DNA of 64,000 nucleotides, taken from assembly GCF_003762925.1 (NCBI RefSeq), contig NZ_RJUK01000001.1:2869429-2933428 (forward strand). The letters run 5' to 3'. The DNA is from Marinimicrobium koreense (GTDB lineage: Bacteria > Pseudomonadota > Gammaproteobacteria > Pseudomonadales > Cellvibrionaceae). Below the pieces are notes generated by a model. It was not told the DNA's origin, made no database searches, and saw only the letters and a program-made list of their open reading frames with translations. A program made the position numbers and the translations under genes. Below are positions 26,179 to 35,400 of this stretch, one piece after another. The first letter of the stretch is position 1, and every line of letters begins with the position of its first letter.

Positions 26179-27624
26179 TCATCGGCGCCAGAACATCGGG
26201 CTGAACAGCACCAGCAGAGTGAAGACTTCCAGGCGCCCCAAGAGCATGGCAAACGTCAGAATCCACTTGGCCGGGTCGCTGATCGCGCCGTAGTTACTGG
26301 CCACGTCCCCCATGCCGGGACCCAGGTTGGTGATGCAGGCGCCCACCGCCGAAAAAGCGGTTTCCAAGTCCAGCCCGGTCATCAACAGTGCCAGAAACAT
26401 GACGATGTAAGTCACCACATACATCGCAAAGAATCCCCACACCGCTTCAATGACCCGATCGGGCACACTGATCTTTCCGACCTTGACCGGAATGACGGCG
26501 TTGGGGTGAATCAGTCGGTTGACCTCCCGTACGCCCTGTTTGTACAGCAACAGTACCCGAATCATTTTCATGCCGCCGCCGGTAGAGCTGGCGCAGCCAC
26601 CGAGGAAGGCGAGCAGAAACAGCATGTAGGGCAGAAAGGATGGCCACAGGTTGAAGTCCGACGCGAATCCTGCGGTGGTCAGCGTCGATGCCAGGTTGTA
26701 AATCCCCAGCACCAGGCTGTCGGTGAAGGCGAGGGTCTCTGACGCATACAGGTAGGATACCGTAACGACGCTGCCGAACACGATCCAGCCGAAGTAAAAG
26801 CGGAACTCCGCGTCCTGCATGTAGTGCCATAGGCTCTTGTCGCGCCAGGCAATAAAGTGCAGCGCGAAGTTGGCACCGGCCAGCACCATGAACACCGAAC
26901 AGATCAACAGGATGGCCGGGCTGTCGTAGTAGCGCAGGCTCTCATCGTGACTGGAAAAGCCACCGTTGGCCACGGTGGAAAAACTGTGTCCCAGGGCTTC
27001 GAACCAGCTCATACCCGCCAGCTTGTAGGCAATAAAGCAAGTGACCGTAAAGCCCAGATAAATCAGGAACAGCGCCTTGGCCGTTTCAGTGATGCGGGGG
27101 GTGAGCTTGTTGTCCTTGACCGGACCGGGCGCCTCGGCCCGGTACAGCTGCATACCCCCAATGCCCAACAGCGGCAGAATCGCCACCGCGATCACAATAA
27201 TCCCGATGCCGCCCAACCACTGCAGTTGATGCCGATAAAACAGAATGGACGGGGGCAGGGCGTCCAGCCCACTGATGACTGTCGCCCCGGTGGTGGTCAG
27301 CCCTGAAAGGGATTCGAAAATCGCATCGGTAAACGACAGATCCAGTCCCATGGAAAAGTACAGGGGAATGGCACCGAAGGCGCCGAGAACAAACCAGAAC
27401 AAGGCGGTAATCAGAAAGCCATCGCGAGTGCGCAGCTCCTGGCGGCGTCCGCGCACCGGCAACCAAGTGGCAGCACCGGCGCCAAAGGTGATGACAAAGC
27501 CGATCAGGAAGGTCAGATAATTCTGATCGTGGAACCAGAGCGAGACGCTGATGGGCACCAACAGCGTCAGGCTGAACAGCATCAGCAGTACGCCCAGAAC
27601 CCGTGCGATGGTGGCAAATTGCAT
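26179..27624 (-). CDS. trkH: Trk potassium uptake system membrane subunit
   Basis: A 481-residue polytopic membrane protein that forms the K+ path of the Trk system with TrkA. It has the four-fold membrane-pore-membrane pattern with filter-like turns (SGLTTTGATVISG about 110, TVANGGFSSHDES about 220, LTTAGFASDF about 315, ACITNLGPGMG about 440). I start it at MQFATIARVLG (27624) rather than the longer upstream start, because the extra 29 residues are polar and overlap the end of trkA. It lies 13 bp downstream of trkA in one operon. Confidence 0.93.
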   Translation of the reverse strand: MQFATIARVLGVLLMLFSLTLLVPISVSLWFHDQNYLTFLIGFVITFGAGAATWLPVRGRRQELRTRDGFLITALFWFVLGAFGAIPLYFSMGLDLSFTDAIFESLSGLTTTGATVISGLDALPPSILFYRHQLQWLGGIGIIVIAVAILPLLGIGGMQLYRAEAPGPVKDNKLTPRITETAKALFLIYLGFTVTCFIAYKLAGMSWFEALGHSFSTVANGGFSSHDESLRYYDSPAILLICSVFMVLAGANFALHFIAWRDKSLWHYMQDAEFRFYFGWIVFGSVVTVSYLYASETLAFTDSLVLGIYNLASTLTTAGFASDFNLWPSFLPYMLFLLAFLGGCASSTGGGMKMIRVLLLYKQGVREVNRLIHPNAVIPVKVGKISVPDRVIEAVWGFFAMYVVTYIVMFLALLMTGLDLETAFSAVGACITNLGPGMGDVASNYGAISDPAKWILTFAMLLGRLEVFTLLVLFSPMFWRR

Positions 27625-27637
27625 GGCCGTCCCGACG

Positions 27638-29026
27638 CTAGAAGAAAGTAAAACCGACCTGGAAGAGCTTTTCCAGGTCGCGAATATGCTGCTTGTGCAG
27701 CAGGAACACAATTACATGATCGCCCGGCTCCACCACCAGGTGGTCGTGGGCAATCAGTACTTCACTGGTTTCATCGTCTTTCTCCCGCACGATGGCCCCG
27801 ATGTTGGCCCCTTCGGGCAGGTCGATGTCTTCCAGTGCCCGACCCACCACTTTGGACGACTGACTGTCGCCGTGAGCGATCAGCTCAATGGCTTCCGCCG
27901 CGCCACGGCGCAGGGAGTGCACGTTGACCATGTCGCCCCGGCGCACGTGAGTGAGCAGGCTCCCGATGGTGGTGGTCTGGGGCGAGATGGCGATATCAAT
28001 TTCCCCGCCCTGGACCAGGTCCACGTAGGCGGGGTTATTGATCAACGCCATGACCTTACGGGCACCGAGGCGTTTGGCCAGCATGGAGGACATGATGTTG
28101 GCTTCATCGTCGTTGGTCAGGGCCAGAAACACATCGGTATCTTCAATGTTTTCATCGAGCAGCAGGTCCTGATCCGAGGCGTTGCCCTGGAGCACGATGC
28201 TGCGTTCAAGCTGCTCGGAAAGCTGGCGGCAGCGCCGCTCATTGTGCTCCACCACCCGAACGCTATAGCGGCCCTCGAGTTTTTTGGCCAGCCGCAAACC
28301 GATGTTGCCGCCGCCGGCGATCATCACGCGCTTATAGGCGGTTTCCAGCCGGCGCAGTTCACTCATCACCGAGCGAATGTCGTTTTTCCCGGCGATGAAA
28401 AAGACTTCATCGTCCGCCTCGATGACGGTGGAACCGTGGGGCACAATCGCGCGATTGCGCCGATAGATGGCCGCCACCCGGGTATCCACGTTGGGCATAT
28501 GCTGACGCAGAAAGCGCAGCTCCTGACCGACCAGGGGCCCGCCGTGATACGCCTTGACCGCCACCAACTGGGCCTTGCCGTTGGCAAAGTCGAGCACTTG
28601 CAAGGCGCCGGGCTGTTCGATCAGCCGGAAGATGTAATCCGAGACCAGTTGTTCCGGGCTGATCAGCACATCGATGGGGATGGCGGTGTCGGTAAAGAGT
28701 TTGTCGTAAGTCAGGTAGGCGTTGGAGCGCACCCGGGCAATTTTGGTGGGCGTGCGGAACAGACTGTGCGCCACCTGGCAGGCGACCATATTGATTTCAT
28801 CATTACTGGTGACCGCCACCAGCAGGTCGGCATCTTCGATACCCGCCTGCACCAGCACGTCCGGGTGAGAGCCTTCACCGGTCACCACGCCGATATCGAT
28901 CCGGTCGCGCAATTCGCGCAAGCGCACGTCGTTGGTGTCGATCACCGTGATGTCGTTGGCTTCGCTGGCGAGGTGTTCTGCCAGGCTGCCGCCGACCTGT
29001 CCGGCGCCGAGAATAATGATTTTCAT
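27638..29026 (-). CDS. trkA: Trk system cytoplasmic NAD-binding regulatory subunit
   Basis: A 462-residue protein with two RCK halves, each a Rossmann domain ([12 protein letters not shown] at 5-16; [12 protein letters not shown] at about 237-248) plus a TrkA-C domain. It gates TrkH in response to nucleotides. Length and duplicated layout match E. coli TrkA. It is first gene of trkA-trkH and follows rsmB on the same strand, as in Pseudomonas. Confidence 0.95.
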   Translation of the reverse strand: MKIIILGAGQVGGSLAEHLASEANDITVIDTNDVRLRELRDRIDIGVVTGEGSHPDVLVQAGIEDADLLVAVTSNDEINMVACQVAHSLFRTPTKIARVRSNAYLTYDKLFTDTAIPIDVLISPEQLVSDYIFRLIEQPGALQVLDFANGKAQLVAVKAYHGGPLVGQELRFLRQHMPNVDTRVAAIYRRNRAIVPHGSTVIEADDEVFFIAGKNDIRSVMSELRRLETAYKRVMIAGGGNIGLRLAKKLEGRYSVRVVEHNERRCRQLSEQLERSIVLQGNASDQDLLLDENIEDTDVFLALTNDDEANIMSSMLAKRLGARKVMALINNPAYVDLVQGGEIDIAISPQTTTIGSLLTHVRRGDMVNVHSLRRGAAEAIELIAHGDSQSSKVVGRALEDIDLPEGANIGAIVREKDDETSEVLIAHDHLVVEPGDHVIVFLLHKQHIRDLEKLFQVGFTFF

Positions 29027-29112
29027 AGGCTAGCTTGAGTCCCCTGGCGTCGCGCGTCGTGATTCGGCGCGATCACGCGTTCAGGCAGTGTGACCGAAAG
29101 CCGTATTCTGCC

Positions 29113-30429
29113 TTAAACGCTGTGGTTTTTCTCCCCGATCTTGCGCAGTCGGGCGTAATAGAAACCGTCGTGGCCATTGTCCTGTGGTAAAAGCTGGCGA
29201 CCGCAGGGTTGTGTGAGCCCCCAGTCCACCTCGAGCGTATCGCACCGGGCGTCCGGATGTTGCTGTACAAACGCCTCCACGACCCGGGTGTTTTCCTCCG
29301 GCAGAATCGAACAGGTGGCATAGACCAGCACGCCGCCGGGCTTCAGGGTGGACCATAGCGCGTTAAGAAGGCGCCCCTGCAAAGCACTCAGTCGGTCGAT
29401 GTCGGCGGCCGAGCGCAGCACTTTAATATCCGGCTGACGCCGGATGATGCCGGTGGCCGAGCAGGGGGCATCGAGCAGAATGCGGTCGAAGGCGGTGCCG
29501 TCCCACCATTGGTCCGGTTGGCCGGCATCGCCGCAGCGCAGGGTGGCCTGCTTGCGGAGGCGGTCGAGATTCTCCTGCACCCGGTTCAACCGGCGCGCGT
29601 CGCTGTCCAGGGCGACCACCTCGGCCAGGCCCGGTTCGGTTTCCAGTATGTGTCCGGTTTTCCCGCCGGGGGCGCTGCAGGCGTCCAGCACCCGCTGTCC
29701 GGGTGCCAGTTCCAGCAGTTCGGCACTGAGCTGGGCCGCTTCGTCCTGGACGCTGACGCCACCGTCCTCAAAACCGGGTAAGGCCGTTACCTGACAGGGC
29801 GTTTGAAGGGTGATCCCGACCGGGCTGAAGGGGGTGAGGCTGGCCTCGATGTCCTGTTCGCGCAACTGCGCCAGGTAATCTTCACGGGCGGCGTAGGCCG
29901 GGTTCACCCGAAGGGTCAGGGGAGGGTGACCGTTATCGGCCGCAACCACAGCCTCCGCCTGCTCGGGCCAGTGATGGCGCAGGCGTTTCAGCAGCCAGTT
30001 GGGATGGGCGGTGATAAAGCGGTCATCGTTCGCGAGCGCGCCATCCAGTGCTTCTCGCTCGCGCTGAAAACGCCGCAGGACGCCATTGACTAGGCCCTTG
30101 GCCCAGGGCTTTTTCAGTTCTCGGGTGCTTTCCACAGTGGCACCGATCGCCGCATGATCGGGGATACGGGTGTACAACTGTTGGTAGAGTCCGAGCAGCA
30201 GCAGCGCCTGAACATCCCCGTCTTTGGGTTTGAGTGGCTTGTCCAGCAACTGGCCCAGATAGGCCGTCAGGCGCGGATACCAGCGGCAGGTCCCGTAAGT
30301 GAGTTCCTGTAACAGCGGGGCGTCGCGCTCCGGCACCCGGCTCTGGTAATCGGGCAGAAGGCTCGCCAGGGAGCCCTGCTGGCGCAACAGGTCGGCCAGT
30401 AACTTGGCGGCCGCCGTGCGCACCTTCAT
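29113..30429 (-). CDS. rsmB: 16S rRNA m5C967 methyltransferase
   Basis: A 438-residue enzyme that methylates C967 of 16S rRNA using S-adenosylmethionine. An N-terminal NusB-like RNA-binding domain (about 1-140) precedes the methyltransferase fold, with SAM motif [11 protein letters not shown] (about 248), the base-flipping/catalytic segment LDAPCSATG (about 315) and the second conserved Cys in YATCS (about 370). Its ATG overlaps the stop of fmt by 4 bp (ATGA), so the two are translationally coupled. Confidence 0.95.
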   Translation of the reverse strand: MKVRTAAAKLLADLLRQQGSLASLLPDYQSRVPERDAPLLQELTYGTCRWYPRLTAYLGQLLDKPLKPKDGDVQALLLLGLYQQLYTRIPDHAAIGATVESTRELKKPWAKGLVNGVLRRFQREREALDGALANDDRFITAHPNWLLKRLRHHWPEQAEAVVAADNGHPPLTLRVNPAYAAREDYLAQLREQDIEASLTPFSPVGITLQTPCQVTALPGFEDGGVSVQDEAAQLSAELLELAPGQRVLDACSAPGGKTGHILETEPGLAEVVALDSDARRLNRVQENLDRLRKQATLRCGDAGQPDQWWDGTAFDRILLDAPCSATGIIRRQPDIKVLRSAADIDRLSALQGRLLNALWSTLKPGGVLVYATCSILPEENTRVVEAFVQQHPDARCDTLEVDWGLTQPCGRQLLPQDNGHDGFYYARLRKIGEKNHSV

Positions 30430-31412
30430 ACGCCGGGCTCCGGTCGGGCAAGTACTTCGCCGGGGGTAAACAGATCGGCCCGGCCGCGCAGCAGTTCGGC
30501 CACTGGCAGGGCTTTTTTCCCGGGTAATTGCAGGCGGGTCAGCTGCAGTTGGCCTTCCCCGCAGGCCACGCCGATACCGGCTTCGCCTACAGACAACACG
30601 GTACCGGGGGCTTCCGGGCCGTCGTGAGCGAGTGCCCTGGCTTCCCAGACCCGAAAGCTGTCGGTCGATTCGGCGCGGCGGGTATGGCAGATCGGGAAGG
30701 GATTGAAGGCGCGCACCTGTCGGGCCAGCTCGGTGGCTGGGCGTGCCCAGTCCAGCGCCGCTTCGGCCTTGGTGATTTTGGGGGCGTAGGTGCTTTGGGC
30801 GTCATCCTGTGCCTCTGGTTGGGCACAGCCCTGGGCTAACTGTTCCAGAGCTGTCATCAGCGCGGGGCCGCCGAGCTCGGCCAGCCGGTCGTGCAGTGCC
30901 CCGGCGGTGTCATCGGGACCGATGGGGCAGTGGGCTTTGACCAGCATGTCGCCGGTGTCCAGGCCCACATCCATCTGCATGATGGTGACGCCGGATTCGG
31001 CATCGCCGGCCTCAATAGCGCGCTGAATGGGCGCCGCACCCCGCCAGCGGGGCAACAGCGAGGCGTGCACATTGATACAACCCAGACGCGGCGTGTCGAG
31101 CACGGCTTTCGGCAGCAGCAGGCCGTAGGCCACTACCACCATGATGTCCGCGTTCAGGGCGGCCAGCTCGGCCTGGGCCGGCTCGGATTTCAGGGTTTCC
31201 GGCTGGAATACCGGTAAGTGGTGCTCCAGGGCCAGGGCTTTGACCGGGCTGGCCTGCAACTTCTTGCCTCGCCCGGCGGGTCGGTCGGGCTGTGTGTAAA
31301 CACCCACTAACTGGTGTGGCCCCGCCAGCAGGGTGCGCAGGTGATGAGCGGCAAAATCGGGGGTGCCTGCGAAGACAATCCGCAGGCCGCCGGGGGAATC
31401 AGAGTCGGACAT
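30426..31412 (-). CDS. fmt: Methionyl-tRNA formyltransferase
   Basis: A 328-residue enzyme that formylates initiator Met-tRNA. It has the N-terminal formyltransferase fold ([14 protein letters not shown] at about 11), the catalytic region [20 protein letters not shown] (about 112-131) and the C-terminal OB-like domain (about 210-320). I start at MSDSDSPGG (31412), as the ten residues upstream are not conserved-looking. It sits between def and rsmB in the usual operon. Confidence 0.95.
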   Translation of the reverse strand: MSDSDSPGGLRIVFAGTPDFAAHHLRTLLAGPHQLVGVYTQPDRPAGRGKKLQASPVKALALEHHLPVFQPETLKSEPAQAELAALNADIMVVVAYGLLLPKAVLDTPRLGCINVHASLLPRWRGAAPIQRAIEAGDAESGVTIMQMDVGLDTGDMLVKAHCPIGPDDTAGALHDRLAELGGPALMTALEQLAQGCAQPEAQDDAQSTYAPKITKAEAALDWARPATELARQVRAFNPFPICHTRRAESTDSFRVWEARALAHDGPEAPGTVLSVGEAGIGVACGEGQLQLTRLQLPGKKALPVAELLRGRADLFTPGEVLARPEPGV

Positions 31413-31442
31413 GAGGCTCGATGAGGTTGGGGCGGACCGCAA

Positions 31443-31952
31443 TCAGGCCCGCAGACGGTGTTGTTTTTCCAGCTTCTTGCGAATGCGCTGACGCTTGACC
31501 GGGGAGATGTAGTCCACGAACAGCTTGCCGTTCAGGTGGTCCAGCTCGTGCTGAATGCACACCGCCAGCAGGCCATCAGGCTCCAGCTCAAACGGCTTGC
31601 CATCACGATCGAGCGCGTTGACACGCACTTTTTCCGGGCGCTCCACGGTCTCGTAAAAGCCGGGGATGGACAGGCAGCCCTCGTCATAGGGGCGCAGGGT
31701 CCCTTCATCCAACACCGTGACTTCCGGGTTGATGAACACCATCGGCTGGCTCTGATCTTCGCTCACATCGATGACCACGACCCGTTCGTGCACATTCACC
31801 TGAGAAGCGGCCAGACCCACGCCGGGCGCGGCATACATGGTCTCGAACATGTCGTCCACCAACTGGCGGGTGCGGTCGTCCACCTGGGCGACCGGCTTGG
31901 CCACGGTGCGCAGACGAGGATCGGGAAATTCCAGAATCTCGAGTTTCGCCAT
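31443..31952 (-). CDS. def: Peptide deformylase
   Basis: A 169-residue metalloenzyme that removes the formyl group from nascent proteins. All three signature motifs are present: GVGLAASQ (about 45), EGCLSIPG (about 90, metal Cys) and QHELDHLNG (about 133, two metal His and catalytic Glu). It is the first gene of def-fmt-rsmB and is divergent from the LysM gene. Confidence 0.97.
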   Translation of the reverse strand: MAKLEILEFPDPRLRTVAKPVAQVDDRTRQLVDDMFETMYAAPGVGLAASQVNVHERVVVIDVSEDQSQPMVFINPEVTVLDEGTLRPYDEGCLSIPGFYETVERPEKVRVNALDRDGKPFELEPDGLLAVCIQHELDHLNGKLFVDYISPVKRQRIRKKLEKQHRLRA

Positions 31953-32236
31953 AATCTTTGTGACAAACCTCTAGTAAAAGAAGAAAAAGCGTTGCTAACA
32001 TGATGATCGCACAGCGTTTACTTGCTATGCTTCGGGTAGCGCGCGGGTTTGCGCCGCCAATAATGACGACAGCCGCTACGCGTGTTGTCAGCTCTGTGTC
32101 AGGATTATAACCGGTATGGGCCTTTTTACCCTAATTCAATAGGTACCAATACGCCTCGAGGGTCCCCAGGGGATCATTGAAGCGGGCTGAAGGGTTCCAA
32201 TGCACTCCCGGGCCTAACAATACAGGATCGGTTTCT
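31953..32236. promoter_or_regulatory. Divergent intergenic region, def / LysM gene
   Basis: 284 bp with no gene seen. It must hold the promoters of the def operon and of the LysM-dprA-tsaC group. A TATGCT box (32025-32030) is a possible -10 for the rightward genes; a matching -35 is weak. Confidence 0.35.
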
Positions 32237-33271
32237 ATGAAAAAGTTGATGCTGGGGCTCCTGCTGGTCCCGCTGTTCGCCATGTTGAGTTGGGCGGACG
32301 AGGCCGCGTTCCGGAGTGACCATCCGGACGAATACATTGTCCAGAAGGGCGATACGCTCTGGGATATTTCCAACCGATTCCTCCAGACCCCCTGGTTATG
32401 GCCGGAAATCTGGCACGTAAACCAGCAAATTCAGAACCCTCACCTGATCTACCCGGGCGATGTCATCTCTCTGGTATACATCGATGGCGAGCCCCGACTG
32501 ACCGTGGATCGCCCGGTGAAGCTGGCTCCGGGCGAGACCAAGCTCAGTCCGAGTGTCCGGGTGCTGCCCCGCGACGAGGCCATCAGCACCATCCCCCTCG
32601 ACCGGATCAACAGCTTCCTCTCGCGCAGCCGGATTGTCTCGGAAGAGGAGCTTGAGGCGGCGCCCTACATGGTGGCGGGCCCCGAGAAGCGGATTATTGT
32701 GGGCGAGGGTGATTACGCCTACGGGCGTGGCGACTTCGAAACGGACATGACCAATTATGGGGTGTACCGCAAAGAGGAGCACTTCCGCGACCCGATCACT
32801 GGCGAATATCTGGGCACTCACGCGCAGAACATCGGTACGGTTCGCGTGGGGAATACCGACGAGGACATTACCCGTGTCCAGGTGCTGACCTCTCGGGAAG
32901 AAATCCGTATGGGAGATCGGTTGTTGCCCAGTGAAGAGCGCACAATCGAATCCAATTTCTATCCCAGTGCTCCGGATGATGAGATCAATGCCCTAATTCT
33001 TGCCGTTGAAGGCGGCCTTAGCCAGGTTGGCAAACTGGACGTGGTCATGGTGAACAAGGGCGATCGCGAAGGGCTGCTGGTGGGTAACGTGCTGGCGGTG
33101 TACAAGCGCGGCGAAGTCACCCGCGACCCCGTGACCGGGGAGCGGATTACCCTGCCGGACGAGCGTGCCGGCCTGGTGATGATTTTCCGCACCTTTGAAA
33201 AAATGAGCCTGGCTCTGGTACTGGAAGCCGAGCGTCCGCTGGCCGTAAACGACAAACTGCTCAACCCCTGA
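32237..33271 (+). CDS. LysM-domain exported protein
   Basis: A 344-residue exported protein starting at MKKLMLG (32237), which gives a clean signal peptide ending near SWA-D; the upstream in-frame ATG at 32177 would bury it. One LysM domain near the N-terminus (about 32-85: YIVQKGDTLWDISNRFL, PHLIYPGDVISL) should bind peptidoglycan. The rest is a conserved but uncharacterised region. Proteins of this layout sit immediately upstream of dprA in many gammaproteobacteria; the function is unknown. Confidence 0.88.
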   Translation: MKKLMLGLLLVPLFAMLSWADEAAFRSDHPDEYIVQKGDTLWDISNRFLQTPWLWPEIWHVNQQIQNPHLIYPGDVISLVYIDGEPRLTVDRPVKLAPGETKLSPSVRVLPRDEAISTIPLDRINSFLSRSRIVSEEELEAAPYMVAGPEKRIIVGEGDYAYGRGDFETDMTNYGVYRKEEHFRDPITGEYLGTHAQNIGTVRVGNTDEDITRVQVLTSREEIRMGDRLLPSEERTIESNFYPSAPDDEINALILAVEGGLSQVGKLDVVMVNKGDREGLLVGNVLAVYKRGEVTRDPVTGERITLPDERAGLVMIFRTFEKMSLALVLEAERPLAVNDKLLNP

Positions 33272-33358
33272 TTTAACCCCTGGCTCAATCAGATCTGGGA
33301 TTGTTAGACCGCGCGGCCCACCTCCCGGGCCGCGCCTCATGGATGACACGAGGACCTC

Positions 33359-34495
33359 ATGGAAGAACATCATTTTTCCCATCTTTTATTGCAACGACTA
33401 CCCGGCGCTGGCGCCGCCAAGCGCGCTCGCCTGCTGGAGCACTTCGGCTCCGCCGGAGCGGTCATTGAAGCCTCCCCCGACGTGCTCAAAGGCTGGCTGG
33501 ACCCGGAAGCTTGCGCGGCGCTGGGCGATTACCAGCGAAACCCCAGTGGTTGTGCTCTGGCACGAAGTGCGCGAAAGGATCTGGATTGGCTCGCCGAGCA
33601 TCCCGAAGTCCAGGTGCTCAGCCTGGAGGATGAAGATTACCCACCGCTGCTTCGGGAAATTCGCCGGGCACCCCCGCTGCTGTTTGTCCGCGGTTCCGTG
33701 ACCGCCCTGAGCATGCCGCAGATCGCCATGGTGGGGAGCCGGAATCCATCCACAGGTGGGCGCGATAATGCCCGCCAGTTCGCCGCCTTTCTGGCGGGGC
33801 GGGGCTTTGCCATCACCAGCGGCCTGGCCATGGGGGTTGATGGCTTCGCCCATGCCGGCGCCCTGGATGTGGAGGGCGTTACCATCGGTGTGGTCGGCAC
33901 GGGAATTGATCGCGTCTACCCGGCCCGGCACCGTCAATTGGCGGAAGATATTGTCGCCAACGGCGGTGCCGTCGTATCGGAATTCCCCCTGCGGGCCAGT
34001 CCCCAGCCTTCGAACTTTCCCCAGCGCAACCGGATCATCAGCGGCCTGAGTGGTGGCACTCTGGTGGTGGAGGCCGCCCTCAAAAGCGGCTCCCTGATCA
34101 CCGCCCGCTACGCCCTGCAACAGAACCGGGAAGTCTTCGCTATCCCCGGCTCCATCCATAACCCCCTGGCCCGGGGCTGTCACCGCCTGATCCGCGAGGG
34201 CGCAACCCTGGTGGAAACCGCGCGGGATATTGTCGAGCAGCTTGGCGGTTACCTGGGGTATCAGAGCGATCTTTTCAGCGCCTCGTCGGAAGCATCTCTG
34301 GAGCTGACAGACAAAGAACAACGGGTGCTCGAAGCGCTGGGTCACGATCCTAGAGATCTTGATTCACTGGCGGACGACAGTGACTTGGAGGTGGGGGAGC
34401 TGTCGGCACTGCTGATTGGTTTGCAACTGAAGGGCGCGATCACCGAAACCGCGGCGGGTTTTGAGCGTACGGCCTTGGCAAATCTGTGCGATTAG
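33359..34495 (+). CDS. dprA: DNA processing protein DprA/Smf
   Basis: A 378-residue protein that loads RecA on incoming single-stranded DNA during natural transformation. It has the extended Rossmann-like DprA domain (about 70-290) with VGSRNPSTGG, GLAMGVDGFAH and the long signature ISGLSGGTLVVEAALKSGS, plus a C-terminal winged-helix (about 315-375). GAGG lies upstream of the ATG. With comM (48489) it indicates a transformation toolkit, though uptake genes are not in this window. Confidence 0.95.
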   Translation: MEEHHFSHLLLQRLPGAGAAKRARLLEHFGSAGAVIEASPDVLKGWLDPEACAALGDYQRNPSGCALARSARKDLDWLAEHPEVQVLSLEDEDYPPLLREIRRAPPLLFVRGSVTALSMPQIAMVGSRNPSTGGRDNARQFAAFLAGRGFAITSGLAMGVDGFAHAGALDVEGVTIGVVGTGIDRVYPARHRQLAEDIVANGGAVVSEFPLRASPQPSNFPQRNRIISGLSGGTLVVEAALKSGSLITARYALQQNREVFAIPGSIHNPLARGCHRLIREGATLVETARDIVEQLGGYLGYQSDLFSASSEASLELTDKEQRVLEALGHDPRDLDSLADDSDLEVGELSALLIGLQLKGAITETAAGFERTALANLCD

Positions 34496-34551
34496 GCGCC
34501 TTTTCAGTAAACTACGTCCTTTTATGTCCCCGTTGAGAGGATTCGCCCCCG

Positions 34552-35124
34552 ATGAGTACCACTTTTCCCTGGAGCACTAACCCCCGCATTCAGCGTGCCG
34601 CCCAGCGCATGCGCGCTGGTGGCGTGGTCGCCTATCCCACCGAGGCGGTCTGGGGCTTGGGTTGTGATCCCAACAATGCCGAGGCGGTGGCGCGGCTATT
34701 GGCCCTGAAGAGCCGCCCCTGGGAAAAGGGTCTGATTCTGGTTGCGGCCCGCATCGAACAGTTCGCGCCCCTGGTCGAGCGCCTAGATAGAGGAATGCAA
34801 CAACAGTTGCAGGAAACCTGGCCGGGGCCCGTGACCTGGCTGGTGCCCACCGCCGGCCTGGTGCCCGAGTGGATCAGCGGACGCTTCGATTCGGTGGCGC
34901 TGCGGGTTACCGACCATCCGGTGGCCGCGGGCTTAAGCCTCGCCTTCGGCGGCCCGATCGTCTCCACCTCCGCCAACCCGGCCGGCAAACCCTCCGCCCG
35001 TAACGCCCTGGAGGTCCGCCGATACTTCAAAGACCGGCTGGACGATGTGACTCCCGGGCGTGTCGGTAACCGAACTCAACCCTCCCAGATTCGCGACTTG
35101 ATCACCGGGGACATTCTTCGCTGA
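34552..35124 (+). CDS. tsaC: Threonylcarbamoyl-AMP synthase (tRNA t6A synthesis)
   Basis: A 190-residue YrdC-fold enzyme making threonylcarbamoyl-AMP from threonine, bicarbonate and ATP. It has the YPTEAVWGLGCDP start (about 26), the KSRPWEKGLILV loop (about 60-72) and STSANPAGKPSA (about 143). The short length indicates TsaC rather than the longer Sua5 type. It ends 22 bp before a long inverted repeat. Confidence 0.95.
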   Translation: MSTTFPWSTNPRIQRAAQRMRAGGVVAYPTEAVWGLGCDPNNAEAVARLLALKSRPWEKGLILVAARIEQFAPLVERLDRGMQQQLQETWPGPVTWLVPTAGLVPEWISGRFDSVALRVTDHPVAAGLSLAFGGPIVSTSANPAGKPSARNALEVRRYFKDRLDDVTPGRVGNRTQPSQIRDLITGDILR

Positions 35125-35146
35125 AATCTATGCAGGCTATCTAGGG

Positions 35147-35259
35147 TGGCAGTGCGGGAAGTATCGGCTTTCAAGACACGCCGTGAATACATCCCTGTAG
35201 GCTCGAATCGCGAATCCCGCGCTCCACGGTCTTGAAAGCCGATACTTCCCGCACTGCCA
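35147..35259. repeat. Long inverted repeat, family A copy 1 (31-bp arms, 51-nt loop)
   Basis: Arms 35147-35177 and 35229-35259 are perfectly complementary over 31 bp; the loop (35178-35228) is 51 nt and starts ACGCCGTGAATACATCCCTG. The inner end of the arms is CTTTCAAGAC/GTCTTGAAAG, shared with copy 3, while the outer ~20 bp are unique to this locus. It lies between tsaC and the multidomain lipoprotein gene. Confidence 0.93.
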
Positions 35260-35400
35260 TGCACGCTGTAGGAAGTGCCATGCATACGTATTCAATCGAT
35301 TGCAAAAGGTGTATTGTGGTGTTTTCGGCCACTTTCCCCGAACTCGGCCCGCTCCCTCCGGGCGTCGCCGATCGATCGAATAACGTAAACGGAGCGCCCC

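Noticed and set aside
27551..29038. 495-residue open frame antisense to trkA
   Set aside because: TrkA on the other strand has all family motifs. The antisense product is His/Gln-rich noise with no fold signature.
35147..35259. Family A element considered as an integron attC site
   Set aside because: attC sites need RYYYAAC and GTTRRRY ends and have imperfect stems with unpaired bases. The arms here are perfectly paired and lack these ends.
35147..35259. Family A element considered as a simple rho-independent terminator
   Set aside because: Arms are too long, the loop is 51 nt and conserved, and no T-run follows in any of the three copies.
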